In this document: positions 21,353 through 32,892 of the stretch, piece after piece
How the letters are laid out: every line of letters starts with the position of its first letter
How positions within the stretch are numbered: the stretch's first letter is position 1
Origin: Neodontobutis hainanensis
Taxonomy: Eukaryota > Chordata > Actinopteri > Gobiiformes > Odontobutidae
Assembly (NCBI GenBank): GCA_024349245.1
Contig: JALDNG010000081.1
Span: 3,075,001-3,139,000, forward strand
DNA length: 64,000 nucleotides
Direction of reading: 5' to 3'
Position numbers and translations under genes: made by a program
The notes under the pieces: generated by a model
What the model saw: the letters and a program-made list of their open reading frames with translations, nothing else
What the model was told of the DNA's origin: nothing
The model's database searches: none

Positions 21353-24300
21353 ATGGCATCTGTACCAGTTTACTGCCTGTGTCGCCTGCCATATGATGTC
21401 ACACGCTTTATGATAGAGTGTGATATCTGTCAAGACTGGTTTCATGGAAGGTAAGTTTTTCTTCTTCTTGTTTAACCATTGCAGTTTGTTGTGCAGTGTG
21501 TTTATTTTATATTTGTATGTCTTTGGCTGGCAGCTGCTTGTTTAAAAGTTTTTTTTCCCCCTCTTTGTAGTTGTGTTGGGGTTGAAGAGGATAAAGCAGC
21601 AGAGATTGATTTGTATCACTGCCCAAATTGTCAGGTTACACATGGACCCTCTGTCAGTAGGTTTTTTTTATTTTTTATTTGTACTTGATAATTACTGTAT
21701 AAAAGGTAAATAAATGTATTTAATATATTTGTAATTGTATAGATCTGTTCGTACTTTATGATCTTATTTTTTCCTAGTGCGTAAACGCCGTGGAGGCAAT
21801 AAGCAAACAGATGGAGGTGCTGCTGGGGTCAGAGATCCAAGTCGACCTGTGAAAACGGGCAGTGCTCAGTTTGTGCGAGAGCTACGAAGCCGCACATTTC
21901 CAAAGTAAGTCTGAATAAAGTATTCACATGAAAGTAACGCGATGTAGTTTGTTCCTTAAGTAATAGTTTCAAATTAATGTGACATTTAAGAGTGGACCAA
22001 AAACCTATATTCTTAAACTTGATCATGCTCTTTTTCCTTATGAAAGTGCGGACGAAGTCTTGCTGAAACCCACAGGCGCCCAGCTCACAGTCGAATTTCT
22101 TGAAGAGCATTCATTCAGCGTTCCTGTCATGGTGCTTCGGCGTGATGGCCTGGGGATGACCTTGCCCCCATCTTCATTTACTGTCAGCGATGTAGAGCAC
22201 TACATTGGTAATATAATGCCACCGATGATACATATTAAATCTATAGGTTTCTTAAAAGTCTACAGCAACATTACACTGAAGCTTTTAGTGTACATTTTTA
22301 AAATAGTTTTTTTTTTTTTTACCAATCTCAGGCTCAGACAAGCAGATTGATGTGATAGATGTAGCCCGTCAGTGTGACTTAAAGATGCGGTTAGGGGACT
22401 TTGTTGAGTATTACAACAGCCCCAACAGAGACAAAGTACTCAATGTTATCAGCCTGGAGTTCTCTGAGACCAGGTAAGAGCCCACTTTGCATCAGTGTTA
22501 TGATGCTTAAGCTTGGTAATACAAAAAGATTAATGAAACAGATTTATTTTTAAGCTTTTGACAATTTATTTTCAGGCTTTCAAATTTAGTGGAGACTCCA
22601 AAGATTGTAAGAAAGCTGTCATGGGTTGAAAACCTTTGGCCTGAGGAGTCTGTGTTTGAACGTCCTAATGTGCAGAAGTACTGTTTAATGGGAGTCAAGG
22701 ACAGTTACACAGACTTTCACATTGACTTTGGAGGCACATCCGTGTGGTACCACGTTCTACGGGTAAGAAAGAAATTACTAATGCATTACTATTTGAAATG
22801 CTAGATCAGCCCAGACCACTCGGTCTCACTATTGGTGTCTCTAGGGTGAAAAAATCTTCTATTTGATTTCCCCCACACCGGCTAACCTGGCACTTTTTGA
22901 GAGATGGAGCTCTTCATCCAATCAAAATGAAATGTTCTTTGGAGACCAGGTTGATATGTGTTACAAGTGCTCACTTAAACAAGGGAATACCTTATTCATA
23001 CCAACAGGTAAACTTACATGTCCCCTCACCCAGAGTAATGTTTTAGTACATATTCAGAGTATTTTCCAACTCATTTTCCTGCTTTAGGGTGGATTCATGC
23101 TGTCCTGACTCCAGTGGACTGTCTGGCATTTGGAGGAAACTTCTTGCATAGCCTCAACATTGACATGCAGCTACGGTCAGTTTAACCTGTGTATAAAGGG
23201 CCTTTTTGGTTATGATCACTTAAAATAGTCTTTTTTTCAAGTTGTTTCCATTTACCCATAATGTACCATCTTCTATCATTTTTCTCAGGGCTTATGAAAT
23301 AGAGAAAAGGTTAAGCACTGCAGACTTATTCAAATTTCCTAATTTTGAGACGGTATGCTGGTATGTTGGAAAACACCTTTTGGACACCTTTAGAGGTAAG
23401 TGATTTTGATTCATTACTGTACATTTATTGTACCAGTGTTCAGCCCTTGTGTTAACTCTGAATGAGCAGTGTTGTTTATATCTTTAAATAAGGCTATAAT
23501 AATAAGGCTATATCATTTTTTTTTTTAGGTTTAAGAGAAAACCGCAGACATCCTGCCTCTTATTTAGTTCATGGCGCTAAGGCATTAAACAATGCTTTCC
23601 GCAGCTGGACTCGCAAAGAGGTTGGGCAACATTTTAGTTTGAGTCTGCATGGCTTTTAAAATCACAACATGCAGGGCTTTTCTAATAATGCACGTCTATG
23701 ATATAATGCTATAGGAAAGAAGTTGTAAGTAATTTTTGTGTATAAATTTTAATAAAAGGCTTTATCGGACCATGAAGTAGAGATTCCAGAAACCATTAAT
23801 ACTCAGACTCTAGTGAAGGACCTGGCCAAGGAGATTCGTCTTGTTGAGGTAAAAAATAAAAATTAAATTGTGATTCATTACATTTTTTGCTGAGTCAAAT
23901 GTGGACTTAATACTTTACACATGGTGATTACTTTTCTTCCTGCAGGATATCTTCCAGCAAAACATTGGTCGCACAGGGCCACAATTTCCTGGTTCACCGC
24001 TTTCAAAAGCCCCCCTCGCTACATCTCAGAACTCAGGACGTCCCCCTGGAAAAAAGAAAGGTCCCAAAGCAAAAGAGGTAATGGGTGCTCTTGGACCTCC
24101 CGGTACCAAGAAAAAGAGTCAGAAAGGGGCTTTGAAGGTGGAAGCAGGAGAACTGGATCTCCTTGAGATTCATACTAAGCACACACTTAAGAAATTTCAA
24201 CCTGGGAAGTCCAAAAGCAAGAACAAGGTAAAAAGCTTATGTGTGAAAACAGTGAAAACATTTGTTTGACCTTATCTGGGCTTTAAATGCTAAATCTTGT

Positions 24301-24853
24301 TTATGTGTTAACAGTTAGAGCTACCATTAGAAGAGTTTGAGGGGAAATTTAATAAAAGCAAATTGAAACTAGTTCTGACCAATGGAAAAATCCAAGGGTA
24401 AGCTTTCTTACTAAAAAGTTGTTTTAATAGTATCCCTATGTCCATGTTTCTTTGATTTATTTCCCTTTGTCTTTAGGAAGAAAGACGGCAGCAGTAATGG
24501 AGCAGGAACAGCTGGTAACTACCAACACCTTGAGATGGATGGATCCAGTGCCTCTGACTTTGAGTCTGAGGATGAGCTGCAAATTGACGAGACCCCTCCT
24601 CCAAAACGAAAGCTTGCCGGATCCAGCAAAAAAAAAAAGCTAAGTGGTAGGAATTTAGCTTGTATTTATTTTTTTTTGTTTATTGATATCATTAGCATGC
24701 ATGTACCCATTATTAATTCCAGTATGCAGACTTTTTATATAATTTATGTGTGCGTCTTCAGGTCTTCCCCGGAAGCTGCCAAGAGCCAAACCGTGCTCTG
24801 ATCCCAATCGTATTAGGGAGCCAGGAGAGGTTGACTTTGATATTGAGGTAATC

Positions 24854-24892
<39 letters not shown>

Positions 24893-26505
24893 AGCTTTTT
24901 TCTGTTTGGGACAAAACATTGGTATTAAGCACAAAGCAATAAAAAATAATTTAAAAATGTATGTTTATTTCCCTTCAGGAGGATTACACAACAGATGAAG
25001 AGGCACTAGCAGCCCATGGTGTTAAGGGTGGTGCAGGTGGCATCCTTGACTTATTGAAGGCTAGTAAACAGGTGGCAGGCTTGGACCCAGCTCTCAGGTG
25101 ATTACTGTGTTCTGGCTATATACCTTTTTTAAGTTTGATGGTTCATGCTATAATGAGCAAAACCTCTCTTTTCTCAGCGAGGAAGCCCCAGCCTCACCCA
25201 GTACACGTGATGCCATTCAGGGCATGCTCTCCATGGCCAACCCCCCTTCCTCTTCCTCATCTTCTTCCTCCTCATCTCCCTTATCCATCTCTGGCGGTTT
25301 GACAGAGGGACTGGGGATGGTTAAGGGCAAGGGAGGCAGAACAGTGTGGGTGACAGCAGCAGGGATTAAAAAGACGGAGAAGAAACCTGTCATTCAGCGA
25401 CCCGGTAAACGGCCAATTAAGCGGCCAGCGCGCCACCTGAGTGACGACGAGAGTCCCGATGAACAAGAGACTCTTGGGACCTGTTTTAAAGACTCCGACT
25501 ATGGTAAGGTTTTTTACCCTGAAGACCGACTGATTTGTTATTGTTTTATTACATTATGATTAAGTCATTATTTTATTTTTAAGTTTACCACTCTTTGGAA
25601 TCTGATGAAGAGGACCATGCAAACAGAGCCAAAATGAAAAGGAAGAAAAATTGGGACGATACACCTTGGAGTCCAAAAGGTATATGAGTTAGACAAAAGA
25701 GGAACTGTCCTCATATTTCACTTTCTATAACAATGTAACTTCTTTAAATTACAGCCAGGGTGATGCCCACACTTCCAAAACAAGATCGACCTGCAAGGGA
25801 GGGGGCAAGGGTCGCTTCTGTAGAGACTGGTCTTGCAGCAGCTGCTGCCAAGTTGGCACAACAAGTGAGTTTAAAACGTATAAAGAAACAGATTTGAAAG
25901 AAAATGTGTGGCAATTTTTATAAAAATGAGATTTGTTACCTGCATGGTTTTGTTGTGATTCAGGAGCAGCAAAAGCCTGCAAAAAGAAAGTACACCAAAA
26001 AGCAGCGACCACCAGCCCGTGTGGCGTCTCCTCCACCTGTCCAGATTGAGCCATCTCCACCCTCACCTCCACCTGCCACTGAGTCTGCTGGAGACTTCAG
26101 CCCCGACAGGAGAATGGACTACTATTCAGCCAGTCTATTGGACCATGAATACACAGCTGGACCAGGACCGTTTGGCCCTGGTGGCCCCAGAGGCACAGGA
26201 GCAATGGCCCCTGGTGTGTTCCTCACTTCACGGCGACCCTCCCTTTCTCCACAGAACAGCAGCTCTCATTCTGCTGCATCACCTGCAGCATTAGCCAGCC
26301 AGGGCACTACGGGAGTTGGTCAAGGTAAGAATAATCTACAACACTGACATCAGCATTTTGATCATCCTCTGAATCTGTGATGGTATATTTTCCTATCTTT
26401 TCTACTTTTAACTTAGGTAAACGTCCAAAGAAGGGACTTGCAACTGCAAAACAGAGACTTGGGAAAATTCTGAAAATTCACCGCAATGGAAAACTCCTCT
26501 TGTGA
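21353..26505 (+). CDS. phf8: Histone lysine demethylase PHF8
   Basis: PHF8 (KDM7B) reads H3K4me3 with its PHD finger and removes H3K9me1/2 and H4K20me1 with its JmjC domain, acting as a nuclear co-activator. The coding exons are 21353-21450, 21571-21656, 21778-21904, 22047-22207, 22332-22473, 22576-22762, 22845-23007, 23088-23175, 23289-23395, 23529-23620, 23759-23848, 23946-24227, 24315-24397, 24477-24646, 24762-24847, 24979-25097, 25178-25503, 25584-25679, 25755-25864, 25964-26324 and 26417-26505 (TGA). They total 1,020 residues, close to human PHF8. The start MASVPVYCLCRLPYD matches the family N-terminus. The C-terminus KRPKKGLATAKQRLGKILKI plus HRNGKLLL is nearly identical to the mammalian one, which excludes KDM7A and PHF2. 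Domains are intact and no frameshift is seen. Confidence 0.96.
21359..21650 (+). other. phf8: PHF8 PHD finger
   Basis: YCLCRLPYDVTRFMIECDIC, QDWFHGSCVGVEEDKAAEID and LYHCPNCQ give the Cys4-His-Cys3 ligands in order, with the aromatic/acidic residues expected of an H3K4me3 reader. It is split between exons 21353-21450 and 21571-21656. Confidence 0.93.
22440..23330 (+). other. phf8: PHF8 JmjC dioxygenase domain
   Basis: The Fe(II) ligands are visible: His (CAC 22718-22720) and Asp (GAC 22724-22726) in YTDFHIDFGG, and His (CAT 23096-23098) in PTGWIHAVLTP. The GEKIFYLI lysine expected to contact 2-oxoglutarate is present. Downstream LRENRRHPASYLVHG and AFRSWTRKE continue the helical region of the KDM7 group. 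All residues needed for catalysis are kept. Confidence 0.94.
24979..26324 (+). other. phf8: PHF8 C-terminal serine-rich and basic region
   Basis: EEDYTTDEEALAAHGVKGG, GILDLLKASKQ, SEEAPASPSTRDAIQGMLSM, a run of serines (25245-25290), KRPIKRPARHLSDDESPDEQ, SLESDEEDH, DDTPWSPKARVMPTLPKQDR and ETGLAAAAAKLAQQ follow the order seen in mammalian PHF8. The S-P sites here include the kind phosphorylated by CDKs in mammals. The serine run and the part at 26000-26300 are the least conserved. Confidence 0.88.
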
Positions 26506-28016
26506 GGGATACGTTTTTTGTTAAAGTAGGTCTGAAAATAGTCATTTATATTTTGTACTGAGCAAGAGGTTTACTGTTTTCACCTGCATCTTGATATGTA
26601 TTTTGTAAATAATTGCCACTTTCAGCTATTGGAAGAAAATGTCGGCCACTCCACTTAATCTGCATTTAGAAATAACTTTTTTAGAAAGACTTCAACTAAA
26701 ATTCAATATAATCTGCTGCAGGTATTACGACTGGAAAAGGTTAATATTCTGTTCTGTTTTTTTATGACCTGTCGTTGCAAATAGATTTTTTATTTTGTCA
26801 ATTAGCTTCTTTAACATTTTTAGCAATTTTTTATGCAGACCTGTCTGTTATGAACTGTTAAAGGGATAAAAAAAATTGTGAAGTTATTGTTTGTACAGCT
26901 CCCAACACCTTTGCATACACATAAACACAACTATTTTAACACCAATACCTCATAAAATGGCTTGTTGTTTTTGATGATCTCAAGAACTTTACAAGACAGA
27001 CAGAAAATCCAGCTTGTTCAGTGCCCAGTCTGCCACATTCATGCATCCATTTGCTAAAACAATGCAAAGAATGACACAACATAACATGCAGGTCTATTTA
27101 TTCTTTATATTTATTTTTACTAAGGCAGATGTGATATGCACGACCATGTCTGTTCATTTAAAATTTGATCATTTTCTCAAGAGTTGTACAAAAATCTAAT
27201 TCACTGATTTATTTTTAAATTTTACAGTTTCATTTCACTGTACATATTTGTAACATTTGTAATATATATGGCTACTTCAACAGAAAGATATTATGAGAAA
27301 AGTTTCCTGCAGGTTGTTGTAATTTGTGCCCGGAATATCGGCAGCACTCTTGGGCCAAGTCTAGATATGTGCTTTCTTTTCACAGAATGTACTAGTGACA
27401 ACATGTAGAATTAACTGCGTGAAACAATGTTAATTGAAATGTAAATATATGTTGTAATTTAAGTTCTTTTCTAGTTTCAAACTTTGAAATCTTTCGTAAC
27501 ATAACTTGTACATGATGCTTTGCTGTATTTTGAAAATATCTGAGATATTTTTTTTCCACTTTGTAAACAGTAATTGTCATGCTGAGTTTTCTCTTTGTCT
27601 TGTTAGTGTAATTTTAAAAAAGTGTGCTCATTCATTGAGTTCTGTTATTGTGTTCACATTTATGTTAGTGTATGCGCTGTATGTTATCATTGTTTTTAAT
27701 TACGACTTTAAACACATAAAAGTACCTTGGACAAAGTTTTGTTTTACATTGAATTTATTTGACGGACAACACTTTGTTGAGCACTGTTTTTTTTTTGTTT
27801 TTTTTTTTCTTTCTATTTTCCATATTCTTTTATTGAAATCTTACAAGTTCTCTTTCCCATTCAAACACAGTGTTAGCCTCTCTAGAGCCATCACCTAGAC
27901 CGCAAGAGATCTCCACAGTTCAGTGATGGGGGCATTGCCTCCCTCACTTCAGCATAATAGCCTTTCTTGCCAGCATAAAAAATTTAATAGTTAGCTTTGA
28001 ACTTACTGTATATGTA
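26506..28016 (+). other. phf8 3' UTR and spacer
   Basis: AT-rich sequence without a recognisable gene. The phf8 3' UTR must lie in its first part. I could not pick one convincing AATAAA, so the transcript end is left open. Confidence 0.5.
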
Positions 28017-28310
28017 AGGGGCGGCAATGGATCAGTCCTTGGGTCGTCCTTCAACCGGAAGGTAGGTGGTTCGATTCCCGTTCTCCCTACAGTTCATACT
28101 GTCGTTGGGTCCTTGGGCAAAGACACTTAACCTACCTTGCCTCGTATGGATGTGTAAGAATGTTTAGTGAATGTACTTGGTGTTGGTCGGAGAGGCCGTA
28201 GGCATGGAATGTCTGCTACGTCGCTGTAGGTCTGCCCCAGACCAGCTGTGGCTACAGATGTAGCTTACCACCACCAGTGTGTGACGGTGGAGTGAATGAA
28301 TAATGGATGT
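28017..28310 (+). mobile_element. tRNA-derived fish SINE
   Basis: It starts ggggcggcaatggatcagtc and has a clear RNA polymerase III B box, ggttcgattcc (28068-28078). The body contains ccttgggcaaagacacttaa and cagctgtggctacagatgta, followed by gcttaccaccaccagtgtgt and a gaatgaataatgg end. This layout is common in teleost genomes. The copy is fairly intact and points in the + direction. Confidence 0.85.
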
Positions 28311-29620
28311 AAGTGCTTTCAGTCCTATGGTCCCTTGTGAGAAAAACGCAATACATTATTATTATATGTAGGGAGATATGTAAATGTGTAAAATATTATA
28401 TTGCATTTCTCTACATCTTTTACCAATTGATATTCTAGAAGGCACCAACAGGATTTCCTCCCATGATGCAAAGTCTGTTTTGAGTAGTGTGTTTCAAGTT
28501 GTTCATAAACATTTAAGTCTCTGTCTAGCTTCAATTTTTGTAGTTCACAAAAAATCGGGGAAACAAATTGTCCATGCTTCTGGCAGGCCAGGACAGTCTT
28601 CTAATAGATGTGCTTTGTCTGAGAGTAGAGTATAAATTTTTGTCTTTACATAATGCCTGACCTGAAAACACTTCCACAAAATCCAGCCAGCATCTTGCCG
28701 TGACTTGAGATCGGGACCAGCACCATCTGCTGCAAGGTCTCGATTATCTATTAGTATTGTCAATAAATTCACTACATAAGATTTTCCAAACATCTTCATG
28801 ATGAAGATCACTTTTTTAATATTTGGTAATTTTTGGATCTTAAATGTAACCCCAATACTATCATTATTTATTTATTTTTTGTAAAATCACACTTGGCTAA
28901 TTGCTTTCTTCCATCAACCTTCTTTTTTTATTTTTATTTATTTATTTTATTTATTTATTTTTTACTTTAGCCTTGTAAGCTACTTTTTTAATATCGTCAT
29001 AATGCCACTAATAATGTAGACCCAACTGGAGCCTAATCAGTGACTTTTGAAAAAGAAATTGCATTTATTTGCAAGTGTTATCATTTTACATTATACTTTT
29101 GATTTATTTGATTACCCTTTTAGCCAGGGCTTTATTGCATGCTACACGGGGTATTCAGGGTTTCATCCTCTATTTCAGTCTTCACTAACAGGTAAAAAAC
29201 AAATGCAGGTTCAGAACTTTATTTTTGTGGCTACTTGTCTTGTGATTGACTGAGGGGCACAGCGAAAAATTGAAAAGTATAAAATTCATTGTCATGTCAA
29301 TGTCACTTAATTGGTGGTATGAAAACTCAGTTTGATAAAAGTGGGGAAAGAGACATGTACAATACGTGAAAGTTCATTCAGGTTTTTGATGGATGTCCTA
29401 CATATATGTTCTAACTGACTCTGTTCAGTCCAAAAGTTTGAACACCCTTTAATTTAAATCGAGAATGTAAACAAGTAGTCTAATGCCAGTGTCAAAATTA
29501 TGCTGTTTGTCTCAATAGCGTGATTTGGTAAACAAAAAAAAACAAACAAAACAAAAAAACGCATTATCATTGTATATACAACAAGGGAGTACCCTGCTAG
29601 GGTAAGGGAAAAATCATGGG
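28311..29620. other. Spacer upstream of huwe1
   Basis: No gene is recognised. Several T/A-rich low-complexity runs occur (for example 28860-28980). A stretch at 29425-29455 (tccaaaagtttgaacaccc) resembles decayed ends of Tc1-like elements but is too short to call. Confidence 0.5.
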
Positions 29621-29640
29621 GGTAACGCAGCAAAATGTAT

Positions 29641-29712
29641 TCTCGCGAGATTCCAAACTGCCCTACCACTCGCTAGTGCAAGATGGAGAAGCAAATGTAA
29701 CACGCATTTGAG
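29641..29712 (+). promoter_or_regulatory. huwe1: huwe1 core promoter element and non-coding exon 1
   Basis: The perfect palindrome TCTCGCGAGA (29641-29650) is a known element of TATA-less vertebrate housekeeping promoters. About 60 bp later a good donor (TTTGAG|GTGAGC at 29713) would end the first leader exon. A five-codon uORF (ATG 29683 to TAA 29700) lies between them. The following kilobase is rich in TAGC-type sequence with scattered CpG. The start site is inferred. Confidence 0.6.
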
Positions 29713-30994
29713 GTGAGCAGAAGTGTGATTTTTTTGGACTATCTCTGAGTTTTATCCACCTGGTGGCTTAAGGTTGTCTTCTTTAATGACTGCCAAGTAT
29801 AACTTCCCGTCGTTAATGACAGCAGAGGTCACAAAAGTGATCTTTATACTGGTAAATATGGGTCTTCAGTCGTGTAAACCGCCATTTTTAATTTAGCCAT
29901 GATCCCACTGATAGAGCATTGTGCGGCGCTTTCAGTGCTAGCTAGTTAGCATACACACAGTTCAACCCATGTTTGCTGTGTGTCGGTATTTGTACAAGTC
30001 AAAAGCGTTTACTCGGTAGCTTTGCGTTTTTCCGGAAACTAGTAGGACAAAACCTAACATGTGTGATTCAAAATCCTCACAACATGCCAATTATAATTGA
30101 TAAAGTTGAAATCAAACCAAGCAACTAGCTTTGCAGTATGTCTTAGCGGTTAAAGCTAGTGACTTGCTAACGTCATGTAGCCTCAACTTGTAACTTTGCT
30201 AATGTTAGACTGCCAATGGCAACATGTAGTTCCTGCATATCTATGTCTGGCTGTATTATTAACGGTTGTAAATGTTTTTGCCAGGAATCTAAATTAATAG
30301 TCTGGGGTAAATTTTGCTGTACAGTTTGATAAAACTAAAGCGATTTACAGGGCTAGTATTACATCTATGGATGTAGACTGTACATTTCCGCCTTTAATCT
30401 ATATATATTATATTTGATTTGATTTGAAGTTGTAAAAAAGCACAAACAAATGTATTTTGTAGTGTAGGGTTTACAACTGTATCATTTTTTTAGATTTCAA
30501 GCTACGGAGCACCTACCCAATATGACCTGTCAGTAGCTGTTATTAATTAATGGGCAGTCAGCTTTGAGTTTTGGGTAAAGCCATATCAAGACTAGTACTT
30601 ACGCTTAAATTTCTCGATTTATTCAGTAAGACCGTTTTGTACGTGATTGTCCAGTAACCAGGATCTGGCTCCTTAATGTCTAGAGGATTCCAGCTTAACA
30701 GAATGTTGATATAGTTAGGTTTTACTTTTAAAAGTTTAACAAGTTAATGTCGTTTAACTAGATTATAATTAACACGTGTTAACGTGTTTTGTAATAACTT
30801 CTAAGTTCAACAAATTTAAAATAAAGTTATTTAGTGGCACTGGAAAGGACGAAAAGGTGCATTCAGACTGGGAATTGACCAAGGCATCTTCAAAATAATA
30901 ATCTTTACCTTAAAGTTAAACCATAAAAATCAAACTAAGGGCTCATCTTCTTATCATCTTTTTTGTGTGATATTTTATTGTTTTGGTTTTCCAG

Positions 30995-32892
30995 GTTTTT
31001 TGAGGAAACTACAAAGTGATGCAAATAGTGGATTTCTTGAACCAAAGGAGTTTCTGGTATGTAATTCTAACTTGCATATAGCATTAACTATTACAGTATA
31101 GTGTGACAGTATATGGTGGAAAAAGAAAAAAATAATTTATTTTTAAATTAGATGTGTACCCTTGTTTTTTTTTTTTTTTTTTTTTAATGGCTGCTATTTT
31201 ATGTGGATTTTATGTGTTTACATGTATTGTTGTATTCGGCTTTAACCGTTGGTAAAATGGGGTTGGCAGTGATAGTTTGACTAATATTGCATTGATTATA
31301 TTGTAATATATGTAGTTGCTGACATTATTGCCTGTGTTGTTGTGGTTTAATTATAAATGGTGCATTTAATAGAAGCACAATAAACATAACGTCAACGAAC
31401 GACAGTTACACATTTTCATCCCTATTCACTTTTTGCACACAACCCAGAATCATGACTCTGCCAACAGCTATGTACTATGGACTGGAGCGCGGATACTCGA
31501 GAAAATAACTCAGCGGATAGATAAAAACATTTATTTACTCATCTGGTAGTTACACCCAGACTGTATGATCTAATGAACATAACTCGCAGTGTCAGGTTAG
31601 AGACGGTCCGGCAATGATTCAGCGGGTTATTGTGCATTTCTGCTGGCGGCTAACCTGCTGCTAACGCGGAATATGTAGCTCTGAGGCTAAGCTCTTTGGC
31701 AGAGTTACCCACTGTCAGGTATTCCACCCAAACCCATTTTTTTACACATAACGCCTACTCTTGTTTACAGTTTTGTTTTCACATATACTGGATATAAGCA
31801 AAAGTAAAGAGAGCGGGGTAAATTCGAGGCCTGTGAAGCCTCGGCCTGGATTTATTTAAAGTCATACTGAGTGCGAACGTTACGTTATTGTTGTTATTGA
31901 CAGCTATGGCAGGTTTGCCAGCTGCATCATTATGTTTTCCACCACCTACGTTTCTTTGTTTATTTAGCGTATTGTTAAATTTTAAGCTAATTTTTATTTA
32001 GTGAAATTGTAAAGCTATTTGTGGAAAGCATCGCTTGCTGCCGGTAGCTTAGTGTTAGCTTCAGAGGCTAATATCAAATCTGCAACATCAGAGCTTTCTT
32101 TGGTTTTGTTTAGCGTGGGTTTTGTTCATATCCAATTCTCTTTTACACATCTTGTATATTGTATGTGATTGTTTAGACTTCAGTGTTTGTTAACATGAGC
32201 ATTGTCTAGATTACACAGTATTATTAACACTATGCCCATTGCTAACTTAAGCTTTTTGCAAAAGAGCAATAACTTTTCATTGCCAAGTCAGTACTACCAA
32301 CAGTATGTGGTCGTTCAGCGAGATGGCGACCTTTTATTTATTAAATATTCTTAATGAAACAAGTGTATATCATATTGGTTAAAGGTTGAGTAAAGACTAG
32401 ATATTCTCTAGTCCTCCTGATTTTCCCTGAAATGTAATGTAACGATTCTCTCTGATAGCCTTGATCAGCTTTCCTTGTTTTTTACTCATTTAAGTCATAA
32501 ATTACGAATTAATTTGTTAAAATTAACATGGACAAAGTTTTTTTGTTAAATATTAGAACTTATGTTTGCACCTAATTTTTCTAACCTGAACTGTTTTGCT
32601 TCCCATGTAGGTAATGTGATTAAGATGCTGTTACCTGGAAATTGCCAAAATACTTTCTGTAAGTACACAATACATTACTAATGAACTATTAGTAAATTAT
32701 AGATTAGTAATGATTTTTTTTCTTGGTTTATTTGTTAGTTCAGTGTTTGTTTTGATTTAGTTTTGATTATTTGTGTGGACATACATTTGAAGATAAAATA
32801 CAAAAAAAATCACTGTGCTTATAGTCAATATTAAATTTGCAATATGTGATATTCATAGAAATTCCTCAACGGGAGCAACAAGTGGAGCCACA
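30995..32892 (+). other. huwe1: huwe1 5' leader exons with several uORFs
   Basis: Two candidate non-coding exons have good splice sites: 30995-31056 (ttttccag / CTG|GTATGT) and 32611-32658 (catgtag / TCT|GTAAGT). The exon with the start codon begins at 32859. Joined, they hold at least three short upstream frames: ATG at 31019 ending TAA at 32612-32614 after the junction; a bare ATG-TGA at 32614-32619; and ATG at 32625 ending TAA across the next junction (32658/32859-32860). Whether all exons are used together cannot be seen. A CpG-containing block at 31400-31720 could be another leader exon. Confidence 0.5.

Noticed and set aside
29425..29455. Tc1-like terminal fragment (tccaaaagtttgaacaccc)
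   Set aside because: Only about 20 bp, with no partner repeat and no TA duplication found; too short to support.
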